Assembly: GCF_014873145.1 (NCBI RefSeq)
Contig: NZ_JADBEK010000001.1
Coordinates: 310,001 to 374,000 of the forward strand
Source of the DNA: Nonomuraea angiospora
GTDB lineage: Bacteria > Actinomycetota > Actinomycetes > Streptosporangiales > Streptosporangiaceae
Reading direction: 5' to 3'
DNA length: 64,000 nt
Positions 1 through 8,079 of this stretch are shown one piece after another. The first letter of the stretch is position 1. Each line of letters starts with the position of its first letter. The notes under the pieces are model-generated. The model was not told the origin of the DNA. It made no database searches and was given only the letters and a program-made list of their open reading frames with translations. Both the position numbers and the translations under genes were made by a program.

Positions 1-74
1 ATCTGGGCGAGGAGGCGGGCTACGCGGGCGAGATCCTGGCCCGACCCGCTGCCGTCGCTCCCGGACGGGTCCAT
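1..74 (-). CDS. Possible 5' end of a gene running off the left edge
   Basis: On the minus strand an ATG at position 74 opens a frame that stays open to the edge (MDPSGSDGSG start, then DLARVARLLAQ). The frame extends upstream to another ATG near 167. Only about 24 codons are visible, so no product can be named. There is no clear ribosome binding site. The call rests on an open frame and plausible composition only, and in this GC-rich DNA that is weak evidence. Confidence 0.25.
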   Translation of the reverse strand, partial: MDPSGSDGSGSGQDLARVARLLAQ

Positions 75-241
75 GGTGCTACGCCCGCGACGGCAGGGGA
101 GCCCCGCCGTCGCCGTCCCGTCGTCGCTCCACTGGGGCCTCCTCCCGATCCGGCGCGGTCTGCTCATACCGCGCCGGGACCCGTCCCACTCCGGAGCGAC
201 CCGCGGCTGACCAGGACCTGGCGAATCCTTGCCGTCGCGGC

Positions 242-1816
242 TCAGGCGTTGGCCGGAGCCTCCTCCTTGACGGGTTCGGGCAGGTCCAGGCTGTCGCGAA
301 GCTTGGCCGGCTTGAGGAAGGCCGCGGCGACGAGGCCGACGACGGCGATGGCGGCCGAGATGAGGAAGATGTGGCCGGTGGCGTCGCCGTACGCGGACCT
401 GACGATCACCTTGATCGGCTCGGGCAGCGCGGCGATGTTGAGGCTGCCGCCCGCCGCCTGTCCGCCCGCCGGGATGCCGGCCCTCGTCAGGCCCTCGGCG
501 ATGTTGGACGCCACCCGGTTGGCCAGGACGGCGCCGAGCACCGAGACGCCGACGGTGCCGCCGAGCGAGCGGAAGAAGGTGATCGCGCCGCTGGCCGCGC
601 CGATCTCGCGCAGCGGGACGGTGTTCTGGATGACGAGGACGAGGTTCTGCATCGACATGCCCACGCCGACGCCCACGGCCAGCATGTACGCCGAGATCAG
701 CACCATCGAGGTCTGGTGGTCGATCGTGGCCAGCCCGGCGAAGCCCAGCGTCAGGACCACCAGGCCGGCCAGGATGTACGGCTTGGTCTGGCCGCTCCTG
801 GAGACCATCCGGCCGCTGATCGTCGAGGAGAGCAGCACGCCGGCCATCATCGGGATGGTCAGCAGGCCCGCGGCGGTCGGGCCGTACCCGCGCCCGATCT
901 GGAAGTACTGGCCCAGGAATACCGAGCCGCCGAACATCGCCATGCCGACCGCGAGGCTGGCCAGGATGGCCAGGGCGGGGGTGCGCCTGCTGATGACGTG
1001 CAGCGGCACGACCGGCTCCGTGACCCGGGACTCGACCCAGGTGGCCAGAGCGAGCAGGAGCACGCCGCCGCCCGCCATGGCCGCGGTCTGCCAGGACAGC
1101 CAGTCGAACTCGTTGCCGACGAAGGTGACCCAGATGAGCAGGACGCTGACGCCGGCGGCGATGAGGGCGGCGCCCCAGTAGTCGATGCGCACGTCCGAGC
1201 GCCGCACGGTGGCCACGCGCAGGGTCTTGGTCAGCAGCGCGAAGGCGATGACGGTGAACGGCACGGCAATGAAGAAGCACCAGCGCCAGCCCAGCCAGGA
1301 GGTGTCGGCGACGAGGCCGCCGAGCAGCGGGCCGCCGACGGTGGCCACGGCCATGACCGCGCCGAGGTAGCCGTTGTAGCGGCCGCGCTCCTTGGGAGTG
1401 ATCATCGCGGCGATGATCACCTGCGTGAGGATCTGCAGGGCGCCCATGCCCAGGCCCTGGATCGCGCGGAAGGCGATGAGCTGCCCGGTGTTCTGGGCGA
1501 AGCCGCAGGCCAGCGAGCTGACCATGAAGATCACGATGGAGATCTGCAGGAGCAGCTTCTTGTTGAACAGGTCGGCCAGCTTGCCCCAGATGGGGGTCGA
1601 GGCGGTCGAGGCCAGCAGGGAGGCCGTGACCACCCACGTGTACTGCGACTGGCTGCCGTCGAGCGCGCCGATGATCTGGGGGAGCGCGACCGAGACGACC
1701 GTGCCGCTGATCATCGCGACGAACAGGACGAGCAACAGGCCGCTGAGGGCCTCCAGAACCTGGCGGTGGGCCATCGGCTCCGCCGCCGGTGACGGCGCCG
1801 CCGTCTGTGCGCTCAT
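242..1816 (-). CDS. MFS drug-efflux transporter, DHA2 (EmrB/QacA) type
   Basis: This is a 524-residue polytopic membrane protein, the usual size for 14-helix drug:H+ antiporters. After a short cytoplasmic tail it has the family's early helix (LSGLLLVLFVAMISGTVVS), the DGSQSQYTWVVTASLL region and motif A (GKLADLFNKK) between helices 2 and 3. The antiporter motif C region (GPLLGGLVAD) follows near residue 160. Such proteins export hydrophobic drugs or toxic metabolites using the proton gradient; the substrate cannot be read from sequence. The ATG is preceded by a good GGAGG. The gene is divergent from a TetR gene 104 bp away, the standard arrangement for a pump and its repressor. Confidence 0.9.
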   Translation of the reverse strand: MSAQTAAPSPAAEPMAHRQVLEALSGLLLVLFVAMISGTVVSVALPQIIGALDGSQSQYTWVVTASLLASTASTPIWGKLADLFNKKLLLQISIVIFMVSSLACGFAQNTGQLIAFRAIQGLGMGALQILTQVIIAAMITPKERGRYNGYLGAVMAVATVGGPLLGGLVADTSWLGWRWCFFIAVPFTVIAFALLTKTLRVATVRRSDVRIDYWGAALIAAGVSVLLIWVTFVGNEFDWLSWQTAAMAGGGVLLLALATWVESRVTEPVVPLHVISRRTPALAILASLAVGMAMFGGSVFLGQYFQIGRGYGPTAAGLLTIPMMAGVLLSSTISGRMVSRSGQTKPYILAGLVVLTLGFAGLATIDHQTSMVLISAYMLAVGVGVGMSMQNLVLVIQNTVPLREIGAASGAITFFRSLGGTVGVSVLGAVLANRVASNIAEGLTRAGIPAGGQAAGGSLNIAALPEPIKVIVRSAYGDATGHIFLISAAIAVVGLVAAAFLKPAKLRDSLDLPEPVKEEAPANA

Positions 1817-1920
1817 GCGCGAACCTCCAAAAGAGTACGTGGGACCGGGACACCATACATGCTCAATGGGAAACTTTGCGCACTGGGCATCTATTCCCGC
1901 CGGGTAGGCTTGCCCCCGTC
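1817..1920. promoter_or_regulatory. Divergent promoter region between MFS pump and TetR gene
   Basis: The 104-bp gap holds both promoters. It contains a TGCGCA palindrome (about 1876-1881) and two similarly oriented TGGG-containing elements that could form a TetR operator. On the plus strand a TAGGCT hexamer lies about 10 bp before the regulator's ATG with no Shine-Dalgarno sequence, which suggests a leaderless transcript. On the minus strand TATGGT is a plausible -10 for the pump. These are readings by eye. Confidence 0.4.
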
Positions 1921-2502
1921 ATGGACAGCACAATGGGCTTGCGCGAGCGCAAGAAGGCCGAGACCCGCAGGGCGGTGCACGAGGCCACGCTGCGGCTGGC
2001 GATCGAGCACGGCCTGGACAACGTCACGGTCGAGGCCATCGCCGACGCCGCCAACATCTCCCGCCGGACGTTCTCCAACTACTTCGACGGCAAGGAGGAG
2101 GCGCTGCTCTACGGCGACGAGCAGCGCCTGCTCGACCTGGTGCGGCGAGTGCGCGAGCAGCCGCCCGAGCTGTCGGCCTGGCAGGCGCTGCGCAGCGCGC
2201 TCGACATCTTCGAGAGCGAGACCGTCGTCCCCGACCGGGAGTGGCAGGTGCGCACGAGGCTGGTCATGCGCCACCCCTCGCTGCTGGCCAGGCAGCTGGC
2301 CAGCCGGATGCGGCTGGAGCGGGAGCTGGGCGAGGTGATCGCGGGGCGCGAGCAGGCGGGGGGCGTCGGCCCGGCGGTGATCGCCGGGGCCTTCCTGGTC
2401 TCGATGCGGATCGCCACGCAGAAGTGGCTCGACGACGAGACCCGGACGATGCGGGAGATCACGGAAGAGGTGCTGGACCAGATGGCCCAGCCGTTCGCCT
2501 GA
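1921..2502 (+). CDS. TetR family regulator, probable repressor of the MFS pump
   Basis: This 193-residue protein has an N-terminal TetR helix-turn-helix: ETRRAVHEATLRLAIEHGLDNVT, then IADAANISRRTFSNYF and the YFDGKEEAL motif that ends the DNA-binding domain. The rest is the variable ligand-binding domain. The frame is open further upstream, but ATG 1921 places the HTH at the usual distance from the N terminus; ATG 1933 is the alternative. Divergent orientation to the DHA2 pump implies local control of efflux. The inducer is unknown. Confidence 0.85.
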   Translation: MDSTMGLRERKKAETRRAVHEATLRLAIEHGLDNVTVEAIADAANISRRTFSNYFDGKEEALLYGDEQRLLDLVRRVREQPPELSAWQALRSALDIFESETVVPDREWQVRTRLVMRHPSLLARQLASRMRLERELGEVIAGREQAGGVGPAVIAGAFLVSMRIATQKWLDDETRTMREITEEVLDQMAQPFA

Positions 2503-2545
2503 GCCCGGATCGGGTAATGGCCGGTGGCGGTCCTCGTCTAGCCAG

Positions 2546-2569
2546 CTAACTCACTAGTACGTACATTAG
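2546..2569 (+). promoter_or_regulatory. TetR-type operator upstream of the dehydroshikimate operon
   Basis: An imperfect inverted repeat: TAACTCAC (2547-2554), a 6-bp spacer and GTACATTA (2561-2568). The same half-sites at the same spacing occur at 5903-5924, upstream of the MHS transporter, and a 4-bp wider version lies at 12587-12612 upstream of the Liv operon. It sits 45 bp before the aroE-like ATG, in the expected promoter position. The TetR protein encoded at 5218 is the obvious candidate ligand (inference). Confidence 0.6.
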
Positions 2570-2613
2570 GAGGCGTCCACGCACCTGTCCCACCCGCCGG
2601 GGAGGAAGAACTG

Positions 2614-3459
2614 ATGGCCTCGTTCCTGACCGGGCTGGTCGGCTCGGGCATCGGCCCCTCGCTCAGCCCGCCGCTGCACGAGCGGGAGGCCGTCCACCAC
2701 GGGCTGCACTACGTCTACCGCCTGCTCGACACCGACGTGCTCGGGCTCGACGTGGGGGAGCTGGTGCGCACCGCGCGCCGCTTCGGCTACGACGGGCTCA
2801 ACATCACCCACCCGTGCAAGCAGAGCGTCATCCCGCACCTGGACGACCTGTCGCCGGACGCCCGCATGCTCGGCGCCGTCAACACCGTCGTGTTCGACGG
2901 CGAGCGCGCCATCGGGCACAACACGGACTGGACGGGGTTCGCCGAGTCGTTCGCCCGCGGCCTGCCCGACGCGCCCACGCGCCGGGTCGTGCAGCTCGGC
3001 GCGGGCGGGGCGGGGGCGGCGGTCGGGCACGCGCTGCTCACCCTGGGCGCCGACCGGGTCACCCTCGTCGACGCCGACCCCGGCCGGGCGGTGCGGCTGG
3101 CGGCGGAGCTGAGCTCCCGGTTCGGCGCCGGCCGGGCCCGCGCCGCCGGCCACGACGAGCTGCCCGCACTGCTCGCCGAGGCGGACGGGCTGGCGCACGC
3201 CACTCCCACCGGCATGGCCCACCACCCGGGGCTGCCGCTGCCCGCGGCGCTGCTGCGCCCCGGCCTGTGGGTGGCCGACATCGTGTACCGGCCGCTGGAG
3301 ACGGAGCTGCTCAGGCAGGCCCGGGCGGCGGGCTGCCGGACGCTGGACGGCGGCGGCATGGTCGTCTTCCAGGCCGCGCACGCCTTCCGCCTGTTCACCG
3401 GCCGCGAGCCCGACACCGAGCGCATGCTCGCCCACCTGACCGACCTGGTGACCGTCTGA
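2614..3459 (+). CDS. Shikimate/quinate dehydrogenase, NAD-type
   Basis: The 281-residue protein has the AroE fold. It carries the substrate-loop SLSP near the N terminus, NITHPCKQ with the catalytic lysine at about residue 69, GAVNT (Asn90), HNTDWTGF with the catalytic aspartate at about 105, and a nucleotide-binding GAGGAG (129-134). The segment after the second beta strand is VDADPGR, acidic and without the basic NRT patch of NADPH-specific AroE. This suggests NAD and a catabolic quinate/shikimate dehydrogenase role rather than chorismate biosynthesis. A GGAGGAAG ribosome site precedes ATG. The next gene follows 9 bp later and acts on 3-dehydroshikimate, which supports the catabolic reading. 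Confidence 0.85.
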   Translation: MASFLTGLVGSGIGPSLSPPLHEREAVHHGLHYVYRLLDTDVLGLDVGELVRTARRFGYDGLNITHPCKQSVIPHLDDLSPDARMLGAVNTVVFDGERAIGHNTDWTGFAESFARGLPDAPTRRVVQLGAGGAGAAVGHALLTLGADRVTLVDADPGRAVRLAAELSSRFGAGRARAAGHDELPALLAEADGLAHATPTGMAHHPGLPLPAALLRPGLWVADIVYRPLETELLRQARAAGCRTLDGGGMVVFQAAHAFRLFTGREPDTERMLAHLTDLVTV

Positions 3460-3468
3460 GGAGGAGTC

Positions 3469-5208
3469 ATGCGCAAGTCCATCGCCACCGTGTCGGTGAG
3501 CGGCACGCTGACCGAGAAGCTGGAGGCCATCGCCGCCGCCGGGTTCGACGGCGTGGAGATCTTCGAGAACGACCTGCTGGTCTGCCCGCTGCCGCCCGAG
3601 GAGATCCGGGCCCGCGCCGCGGACCTGGGGCTCTCCATCGACCTCTACCAGCCCTTCCGCGACTTCGAGGCCGTGCCCGCCGACCTGCTGGCCCGCAACC
3701 TGCGCCGCGCCGAGCACAAGTTCCGCACCATGGAGCGGCTGGGCGCCGACCTGCTGCTGGTCTGCTCCAACGTCTCGCCCGAGGCGATCGGCGACGACGA
3801 GCTGGCCGCCTCCCAGCTGCGGCTGCTCGCCGAACGGGCCGCCGGGCACGGGATCCGCATCGCGTACGAGGCGCTGGCCTGGGGCCGGCACGTCAACGAG
3901 TATCTGCACGCCTGGCGCCTGGTGCGCCTGGCCGACCACCCGAACCTGGGCACCTGCCTGGACAGCTTCCACATCCTCTCGCGCGGCTCCGACCCGATCG
4001 GCCTCGAGGCGATCCCCGGCGAGAAGATCTTCTTCCTCCAGCTCGCCGACGCGCCGCTGCTGGCCATGGACGTGCTGCAGTGGAGCCGCCACTACCGCTG
4101 CTTCCCCGGCCAGGGCGGCTTCGACGTGGCCGGGCTGGTCCGGCACGTCCTCGACGCCGGATACACCGGCCCGCTCTCGCTGGAGGTCTTCAACGACCAC
4201 TTCCGCCAGGCCGGCACCGCCCGCACGGCCCGCGACGGCATGCGCTCGCTCATCGCCCTGGAGGACACCCTGTACGGGGCCGCGCATCCGGCCGTCCCCA
4301 CCGGGTTCGCCTTCGCGGAGCTGGCCGACCCCGAGTCGCTCGGCGGGATGCTGGCCGCGCTCGGCTTCCAACGTACCGGGACGCATCCCAGCAAACCCGT
4401 CGAGCTGTGGGAGCAGGGCAGGGCGCGACTGCTGCTCAATGCCACCGGTGGGGACGCTGGACTGGTCGCCATCGGGCTGGACAGCCCCGATCCCGGCGCG
4501 GCGGTCAAGCACGCCGAGTCGCTGCTGTCGCCCGTCCTGCCGCGCGAGCGCGCGCCCAGGGAGGCGCGGCTGGACGCCGTCGCCGCCCCCGACGGCACCG
4601 AGATCTTCTTCTGCGGCACGGCCTGGCTCGACGACTTCCGTCCCTCGGGGCCGGTCGCAGGGCCGCTCTCTGGGGAGATCACCCGCATCGACCACGTGGC
4701 ACTCACCCAGCCGTTCCACTATTTCGACGAGGCCGAGCTGTTCTACCGCACCGTGCTCGGCCTGCGGCCCCAGGAGAGCCTGGAGCTGCCCGACCCGTAC
4801 GGGCTGCTGCGCAGCAAGGCGATGTCGGCCGCCGAGGGCGCGGTCCGGATGGTCATCAACCTCGCCCAGGTCGGCGGGAGGGACCTGGCGTGGCAGCACG
4901 TCGCGCTCGCCTGCGACGACGTCGTGGCCGTCGCCCGCCGCCTGCGGGCCGAGCACCCGGAGCTGCTGCTGCCCATCCCCGCCAACTACTACGACGACCT
5001 GGAGGCCCGCCACGACGACGTCGACCCCAAGCTCAGGGAGCTGGGCGTGCTCTACGACCGGGACGCCCACGGCGAGTTCCTGCACCTGTACACCGTCACC
5101 GTGGGCCGCGTCTTCTTCGAGCTCGTCCAGCGCACCGGCGGCTACCAGGGGTACGGCGCCGTGAACGCTCCCATCCGGCTCTCCGTGCAGCACGCCGGAC
5201 CTCACTAA
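3469..5208 (+). CDS. 3-dehydroshikimate dehydratase, two-domain (TIM barrel + HPPD-like)
   Basis: This 579-residue protein has two parts. Residues 1 to about 270 form a xylose-isomerase-like TIM barrel (GFDGVEIFENDL, YEALAWGRHVNEY, GTCLDSFHIL, SLEVFNDHF), with Glu/Asp/His metal ligands of the sugar phosphate isomerase fold. Residues from about 280 to the end are a vicinal-oxygen-chelate module like 4-hydroxyphenylpyruvate dioxygenase (RIDHVALTQPF, FYRTVLGL, FELVQRTGGYQGYGAVNAP). This architecture is known from QuiC1/QsuB enzymes, in which the barrel converts 3-dehydroshikimate to protocatechuate. The N-terminal activity is therefore likely; activity of the C-terminal module is open. Its pairing with a shikimate dehydrogenase fits quinate/shikimate catabolism. 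No protocatechuate ring-cleavage genes are in the window. Confidence 0.85.
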   Translation: MRKSIATVSVSGTLTEKLEAIAAAGFDGVEIFENDLLVCPLPPEEIRARAADLGLSIDLYQPFRDFEAVPADLLARNLRRAEHKFRTMERLGADLLLVCSNVSPEAIGDDELAASQLRLLAERAAGHGIRIAYEALAWGRHVNEYLHAWRLVRLADHPNLGTCLDSFHILSRGSDPIGLEAIPGEKIFFLQLADAPLLAMDVLQWSRHYRCFPGQGGFDVAGLVRHVLDAGYTGPLSLEVFNDHFRQAGTARTARDGMRSLIALEDTLYGAAHPAVPTGFAFAELADPESLGGMLAALGFQRTGTHPSKPVELWEQGRARLLLNATGGDAGLVAIGLDSPDPGAAVKHAESLLSPVLPRERAPREARLDAVAAPDGTEIFFCGTAWLDDFRPSGPVAGPLSGEITRIDHVALTQPFHYFDEAELFYRTVLGLRPQESLELPDPYGLLRSKAMSAAEGAVRMVINLAQVGGRDLAWQHVALACDDVVAVARRLRAEHPELLLPIPANYYDDLEARHDDVDPKLRELGVLYDRDAHGEFLHLYTVTVGRVFFELVQRTGGYQGYGAVNAPIRLSVQHAGPH

Positions 5209-5217
5209 GATGACCGA

Positions 5218-5865
5218 ATGACCACGCAACCCGTCGCCTCCGAACGCCAGCGGGACGCCGAGCGCACCAAGGCGGAGATCCTCAAGGTCGCCCAGCAGGA
5301 GTTCGCCCGGCACGGGTACGCGGGCGCGCGCGTGGACGAGATCGCCGAGCGCATGCGCACGACCAAGCGCATGATCTACTACTACTTCGGCAGCAAGGAG
5401 CGCCTCTACATCGCGGTCCTGGAGAAGGCCTACACCGAGGTCCGGGCGATGGAGCGGACGATCGACGTCGAGCACCTGGCCCCGGTGGAGGCGATCCGCA
5501 CCCTGGCGGAGCTGACCTTCGACCACCACGACCTGCATCGCGACTTCATCAAGCTCGTCGCCATCGAGAACGTTCACCAGGCCGAGCACATCCGCAAGTC
5601 CGAGGTGCTGGCCAACCTCGGCACGCCGGTGCTCGACGTCATCTCGCGCATCCTGGACGCGGGGCAGGCCTCGGGCGAGTTCGTGACCGACGCCGACGCG
5701 ATCGACGTGCACATGATGATCAGCTCGTTCTGCTTCTTCCGGGTGGCCAACCAGCACACCTTCGGCGCGCTGTTCGGGCGCGACATGACGGCGCCGGAGC
5801 ACCGCGACCGGCTGCGCAGGATGGTGGGCGAGATGGTCGTCGCCTACCTCCGCGGTCAGGTCTGA
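5218..5865 (+). CDS. TetR family regulator of the dehydroshikimate module
   Basis: The 215-residue regulator has a canonical HTH (AEILKVAQQEFARHGYAGARVDEIAERMRTTKRMIYYYFGSKERLY in outline) and a helical C-terminal domain with the IRTLAELTFDHHDLHRDF region. That region resembles TetR proteins sensing aromatic acids or acyl compounds (impression, not a search). ATG 5218 is 9 bp after the dehydratase stop with no strong ribosome site, so translation may be coupled. Its position inside the module and the related palindromes before all three flanking transcription units suggest that it is the local repressor. The effector might be a quinate, shikimate or protocatechuate intermediate. Confidence 0.8.
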   Translation: MTTQPVASERQRDAERTKAEILKVAQQEFARHGYAGARVDEIAERMRTTKRMIYYYFGSKERLYIAVLEKAYTEVRAMERTIDVEHLAPVEAIRTLAELTFDHHDLHRDFIKLVAIENVHQAEHIRKSEVLANLGTPVLDVISRILDAGQASGEFVTDADAIDVHMMISSFCFFRVANQHTFGALFGRDMTAPEHRDRLRRMVGEMVVAYLRGQV

Positions 5866-5902
5866 GCACCGAATCGCAGGTAACCGATTGGCAACACCCT
5901 TG

Positions 5903-5925
5903 TAATGTACGAACCGGTGAGTTAG
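5903..5925 (-). promoter_or_regulatory. TetR-type operator upstream of the MHS transporter
   Basis: TAATGTAC (5903-5910), a 6-bp spacer and GTGAGTTA (5917-5924). On the reverse strand nine bases at each end match the site at 2546 exactly (CTAACTCAC and CGTACATTA). It lies between the TetR stop and the transporter start. Confidence 0.6.
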
Positions 5926-5970
5926 TTTCCTGCCACTGCGCTATGCCATTCCCCCGTGAGGAGCATAATC

Positions 5971-7272
5971 GTGACGGTGCAGGGCAAACCTCGCAAAGCG
6001 GCTATAGCTGCCTGGATCGGTAGTGCCTTGGAGTACTACGACTTCTTCATCTACGGCACCGCGGCCGCGCTGGTCTTCAGCAAGATCTTCTTCCCGTCCA
6101 GCTCGCCCGCCACGGGCACGCTCCTGGCCCTGGCCACCTTCGGCGTCGGCTACCTGGCCAGGCCGGTCGGCGCGTTCGTGCTCGGCCACGTGGGCGACAA
6201 GTTCGGCCGCAAGAAGGTCCTGGTCAGCACCCTGGTCATGATGGGCGCCTCGACGTTCCTGGTGGGCTGCCTGCCCACCTACGACCAGGTCGGGGTGCTC
6301 GCCCCGGTCCTGCTCGTGGTGCTGCGCCTGCTGCAGGGCTTCTCCGTCTCCGGCGAGCAGGCCGGCGCCAACTCCATGACGCTCGAACACGCCCCCGAGA
6401 CCCGCCGGGCCTTCTTCACCAGCTTCACGCTCAACGGCACCCAGGCCGGGCAGATCATCGCCACCGCGATCTTCCTGCCGATCGCCGCGCTGCCCGAGGA
6501 CCAGCTGCTGACCTGGGGCTGGCGGGTGCCGTTCTGGCTGAGCATCGGGGTGGCCGCGGTCGGGCTGGTCATCCGCCGCACGCTGGAGGAGACGCCCGCC
6601 TTCGAGCAGGAGGTCGCCACCAACAACGTGGCCAGGATGCCGCTGGCCGTGCTCTTCCGCGAGCAGTGGCGGGACGTGCTGCGTGTGGTCGTGGCCGCGG
6701 TCATCGCCTCGGTGAGCACGATCTTCACCGTCCACGCCCTGTCGTACGCCGTCAACACCATGCACCTGGAACGCGGCCCCATGCTGTGGGTGGGCGTGCT
6801 GGCCAACGTCGCCGCGGTGATCACGATCCCGCTGTGGGGGCGGCTGTCGGACCGGATCGGCCGCAAGCCCGTCTTCATCGGCGGCTCGCTGGGCTGCGCG
6901 GTGCTGATGTTCGCCTACCTGTGGTCGATCTCCACCGGCGGTTACGCGCTGATCTTCGTCGTGGGCATCCTGATGTTCGGCGTCGTGCACAGCGCCACCA
7001 GCGGCGTCTGGCCGGCGTTCTACGGCGAGATGTTCACCACCAGGGTCCGCCTGTCAGGCATGGCGATCGGCACCCAGATCGGCTTCGCGATCGCCGGCTT
7101 CGCGCCGACCGTGGCCACGGCGCTGGCGGGCACCGGCCCGGACAGCTGGCTGGGCGTGTCGATCATCACCGCCGTCCTGTGCCTGGTCAACGTGGCCGCC
7201 GTGGCCACCGCCAGGGAGACCTACCGCGTCCCCACCGAGCAGCTCGGGCTCAAGGAACCGGTGCGGGTGTGA
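5971..7272 (+). CDS. MFS transporter, metabolite:H+ symporter (MHS/ShiA-like)
   Basis: The 433-residue protein has 12 predicted helices and the marks of the MHS family: a short N terminus, then WIGSALEYYDFFIYGTAAALVF, GYLARPVGAFVLGHVGDKFGRKKVLV with motif A, and LLQGFSVSGEQAGANSMTLEHAP. Known members import shikimate, alpha-ketoglutarate, proline or citrate with protons. Shikimate or quinate uptake is inferred from the neighbours. The frame has an earlier GTG at 5956, but GTGAGGAG there reads as the ribosome site for GTG 5971. The next gene overlaps it by 4 bp. Confidence 0.85.
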   Translation: MTVQGKPRKAAIAAWIGSALEYYDFFIYGTAAALVFSKIFFPSSSPATGTLLALATFGVGYLARPVGAFVLGHVGDKFGRKKVLVSTLVMMGASTFLVGCLPTYDQVGVLAPVLLVVLRLLQGFSVSGEQAGANSMTLEHAPETRRAFFTSFTLNGTQAGQIIATAIFLPIAALPEDQLLTWGWRVPFWLSIGVAAVGLVIRRTLEETPAFEQEVATNNVARMPLAVLFREQWRDVLRVVVAAVIASVSTIFTVHALSYAVNTMHLERGPMLWVGVLANVAAVITIPLWGRLSDRIGRKPVFIGGSLGCAVLMFAYLWSISTGGYALIFVVGILMFGVVHSATSGVWPAFYGEMFTTRVRLSGMAIGTQIGFAIAGFAPTVATALAGTGPDSWLGVSIITAVLCLVNVAAVATARETYRVPTEQLGLKEPVRV

Positions 7273-8045
7273 CCGGCTTCCGCGTCTACGCCCTGCGCTA
7301 CGCCGAGCGTGACGCCCGGCGCGGCGAGCACTTCCACGGCTACGACACCCGGGGAGCCGAGCCGCACCCCACCGCCTACTACGTCTGGCTGGCCGTCAAC
7401 GACGATCACACGGTCGTCATCGACACCGGCATCGGCCGGGCGCGCGCCGAGCGGGCCGCGGGGCTGCGCTACCTGGCCTCGCCGGTGGAGGCGCTGGCCC
7501 GGCTGGGCGTGGCGGCGGCCGCCGTCGATCACGTGGTGCTGACCCACCTGCACTACGACCACACCGGCACCGCCAGGGAGTTCACCTCCGCCCGCTACCA
7601 CCTGCAGCGGGCCGAACTGGACTACTGGACGGGGCCGTGGGCCGAGCGCGTCACGGGGGAGCGCTGGCTGCTGAACGACGACGACCTCGCCCATCTCCGG
7701 GCCGCCCACCGGGACGGCCGCGTGTCCCTGCCCGACGGTGACGCGACCGTGGTGCCCGGGCTGAGCGTGCACCTGGTGGGCGGGCACACGGCGGGCATGC
7801 AGGTGGTGCGCGTGCGCACCGCCCGCGGGCACGTCGTGCTGGCCTCCGACGCCAGCCACTTCTACGAGAACATCGAGGGCGACCGGCCGTTCCCGATCCT
7901 GCACAGCATGACCGGCATGTACGGAGCCTTCGACCGGATCAAGGAGCTGGCCGACGGGCCCCACCTGGTGGTCGCCGGCCACGACCCGGAGGTCCTCAAG
8001 CGCTTCCCCCTGCTGGAGCCGGACATCGCGGAGATCGCCGGCTGA
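7269..8045 (+). CDS. MBL-fold hydrolase, N-acyl-homoserine-lactonase-like
   Basis: The 258-residue protein of the metallo-beta-lactamase fold has the dinuclear zinc motif HLHYDH at about residues 92-97, a later His in VGGHTAGMQV (about 168), Asp in ASDASHF and a terminal His in VAGHDPEV. Size and motif spacing match the AttM/AiiA-like lactonase family. It starts at GTG 7269 within GTGA, overlapping the transporter stop by 4 bp, so it is translationally coupled. In this setting a lactone of a cyclic acid, such as a quinate lactone, is a plausible substrate, but true quorum-quenching activity cannot be excluded. The frame extends far upstream inside the transporter and gives no better start. 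Confidence 0.75.
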   Translation: MTGFRVYALRYAERDARRGEHFHGYDTRGAEPHPTAYYVWLAVNDDHTVVIDTGIGRARAERAAGLRYLASPVEALARLGVAAAAVDHVVLTHLHYDHTGTAREFTSARYHLQRAELDYWTGPWAERVTGERWLLNDDDLAHLRAAHRDGRVSLPDGDATVVPGLSVHLVGGHTAGMQVVRVRTARGHVVLASDASHFYENIEGDRPFPILHSMTGMYGAFDRIKELADGPHLVVAGHDPEVLKRFPLLEPDIAEIAG

Positions 8046-8051
8046 CGCGCT

Positions 8052-8065
8052 CCCCGGACGCGGGG
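8052..8065. terminator. Possible terminator between convergent units
   Basis: CCCCG-GACG-CGGGG inverted repeat in the 34-bp gap between the MBL hydrolase stop and the convergent LivF stop. There is no T tract, as is usual in actinomycetes. The stem is short, so the call is tentative. Confidence 0.35.
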
Positions 8066-8079
8066 CGCCGCGGCCGGGG

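Noticed and set aside
371..1792. Long plus-strand open frame opposite the MFS gene
   Set aside because: Composition is an artefact of GC-rich codon third positions (Ala/Arg/Gly/His-rich, no motifs). The minus-strand frame has the full DHA2 signature.
2566..5802. 1078-codon minus-strand frame over the dehydroshikimate genes
   Set aside because: It is antisense to three genes with clear family motifs and has the low-complexity look of a shadow frame.
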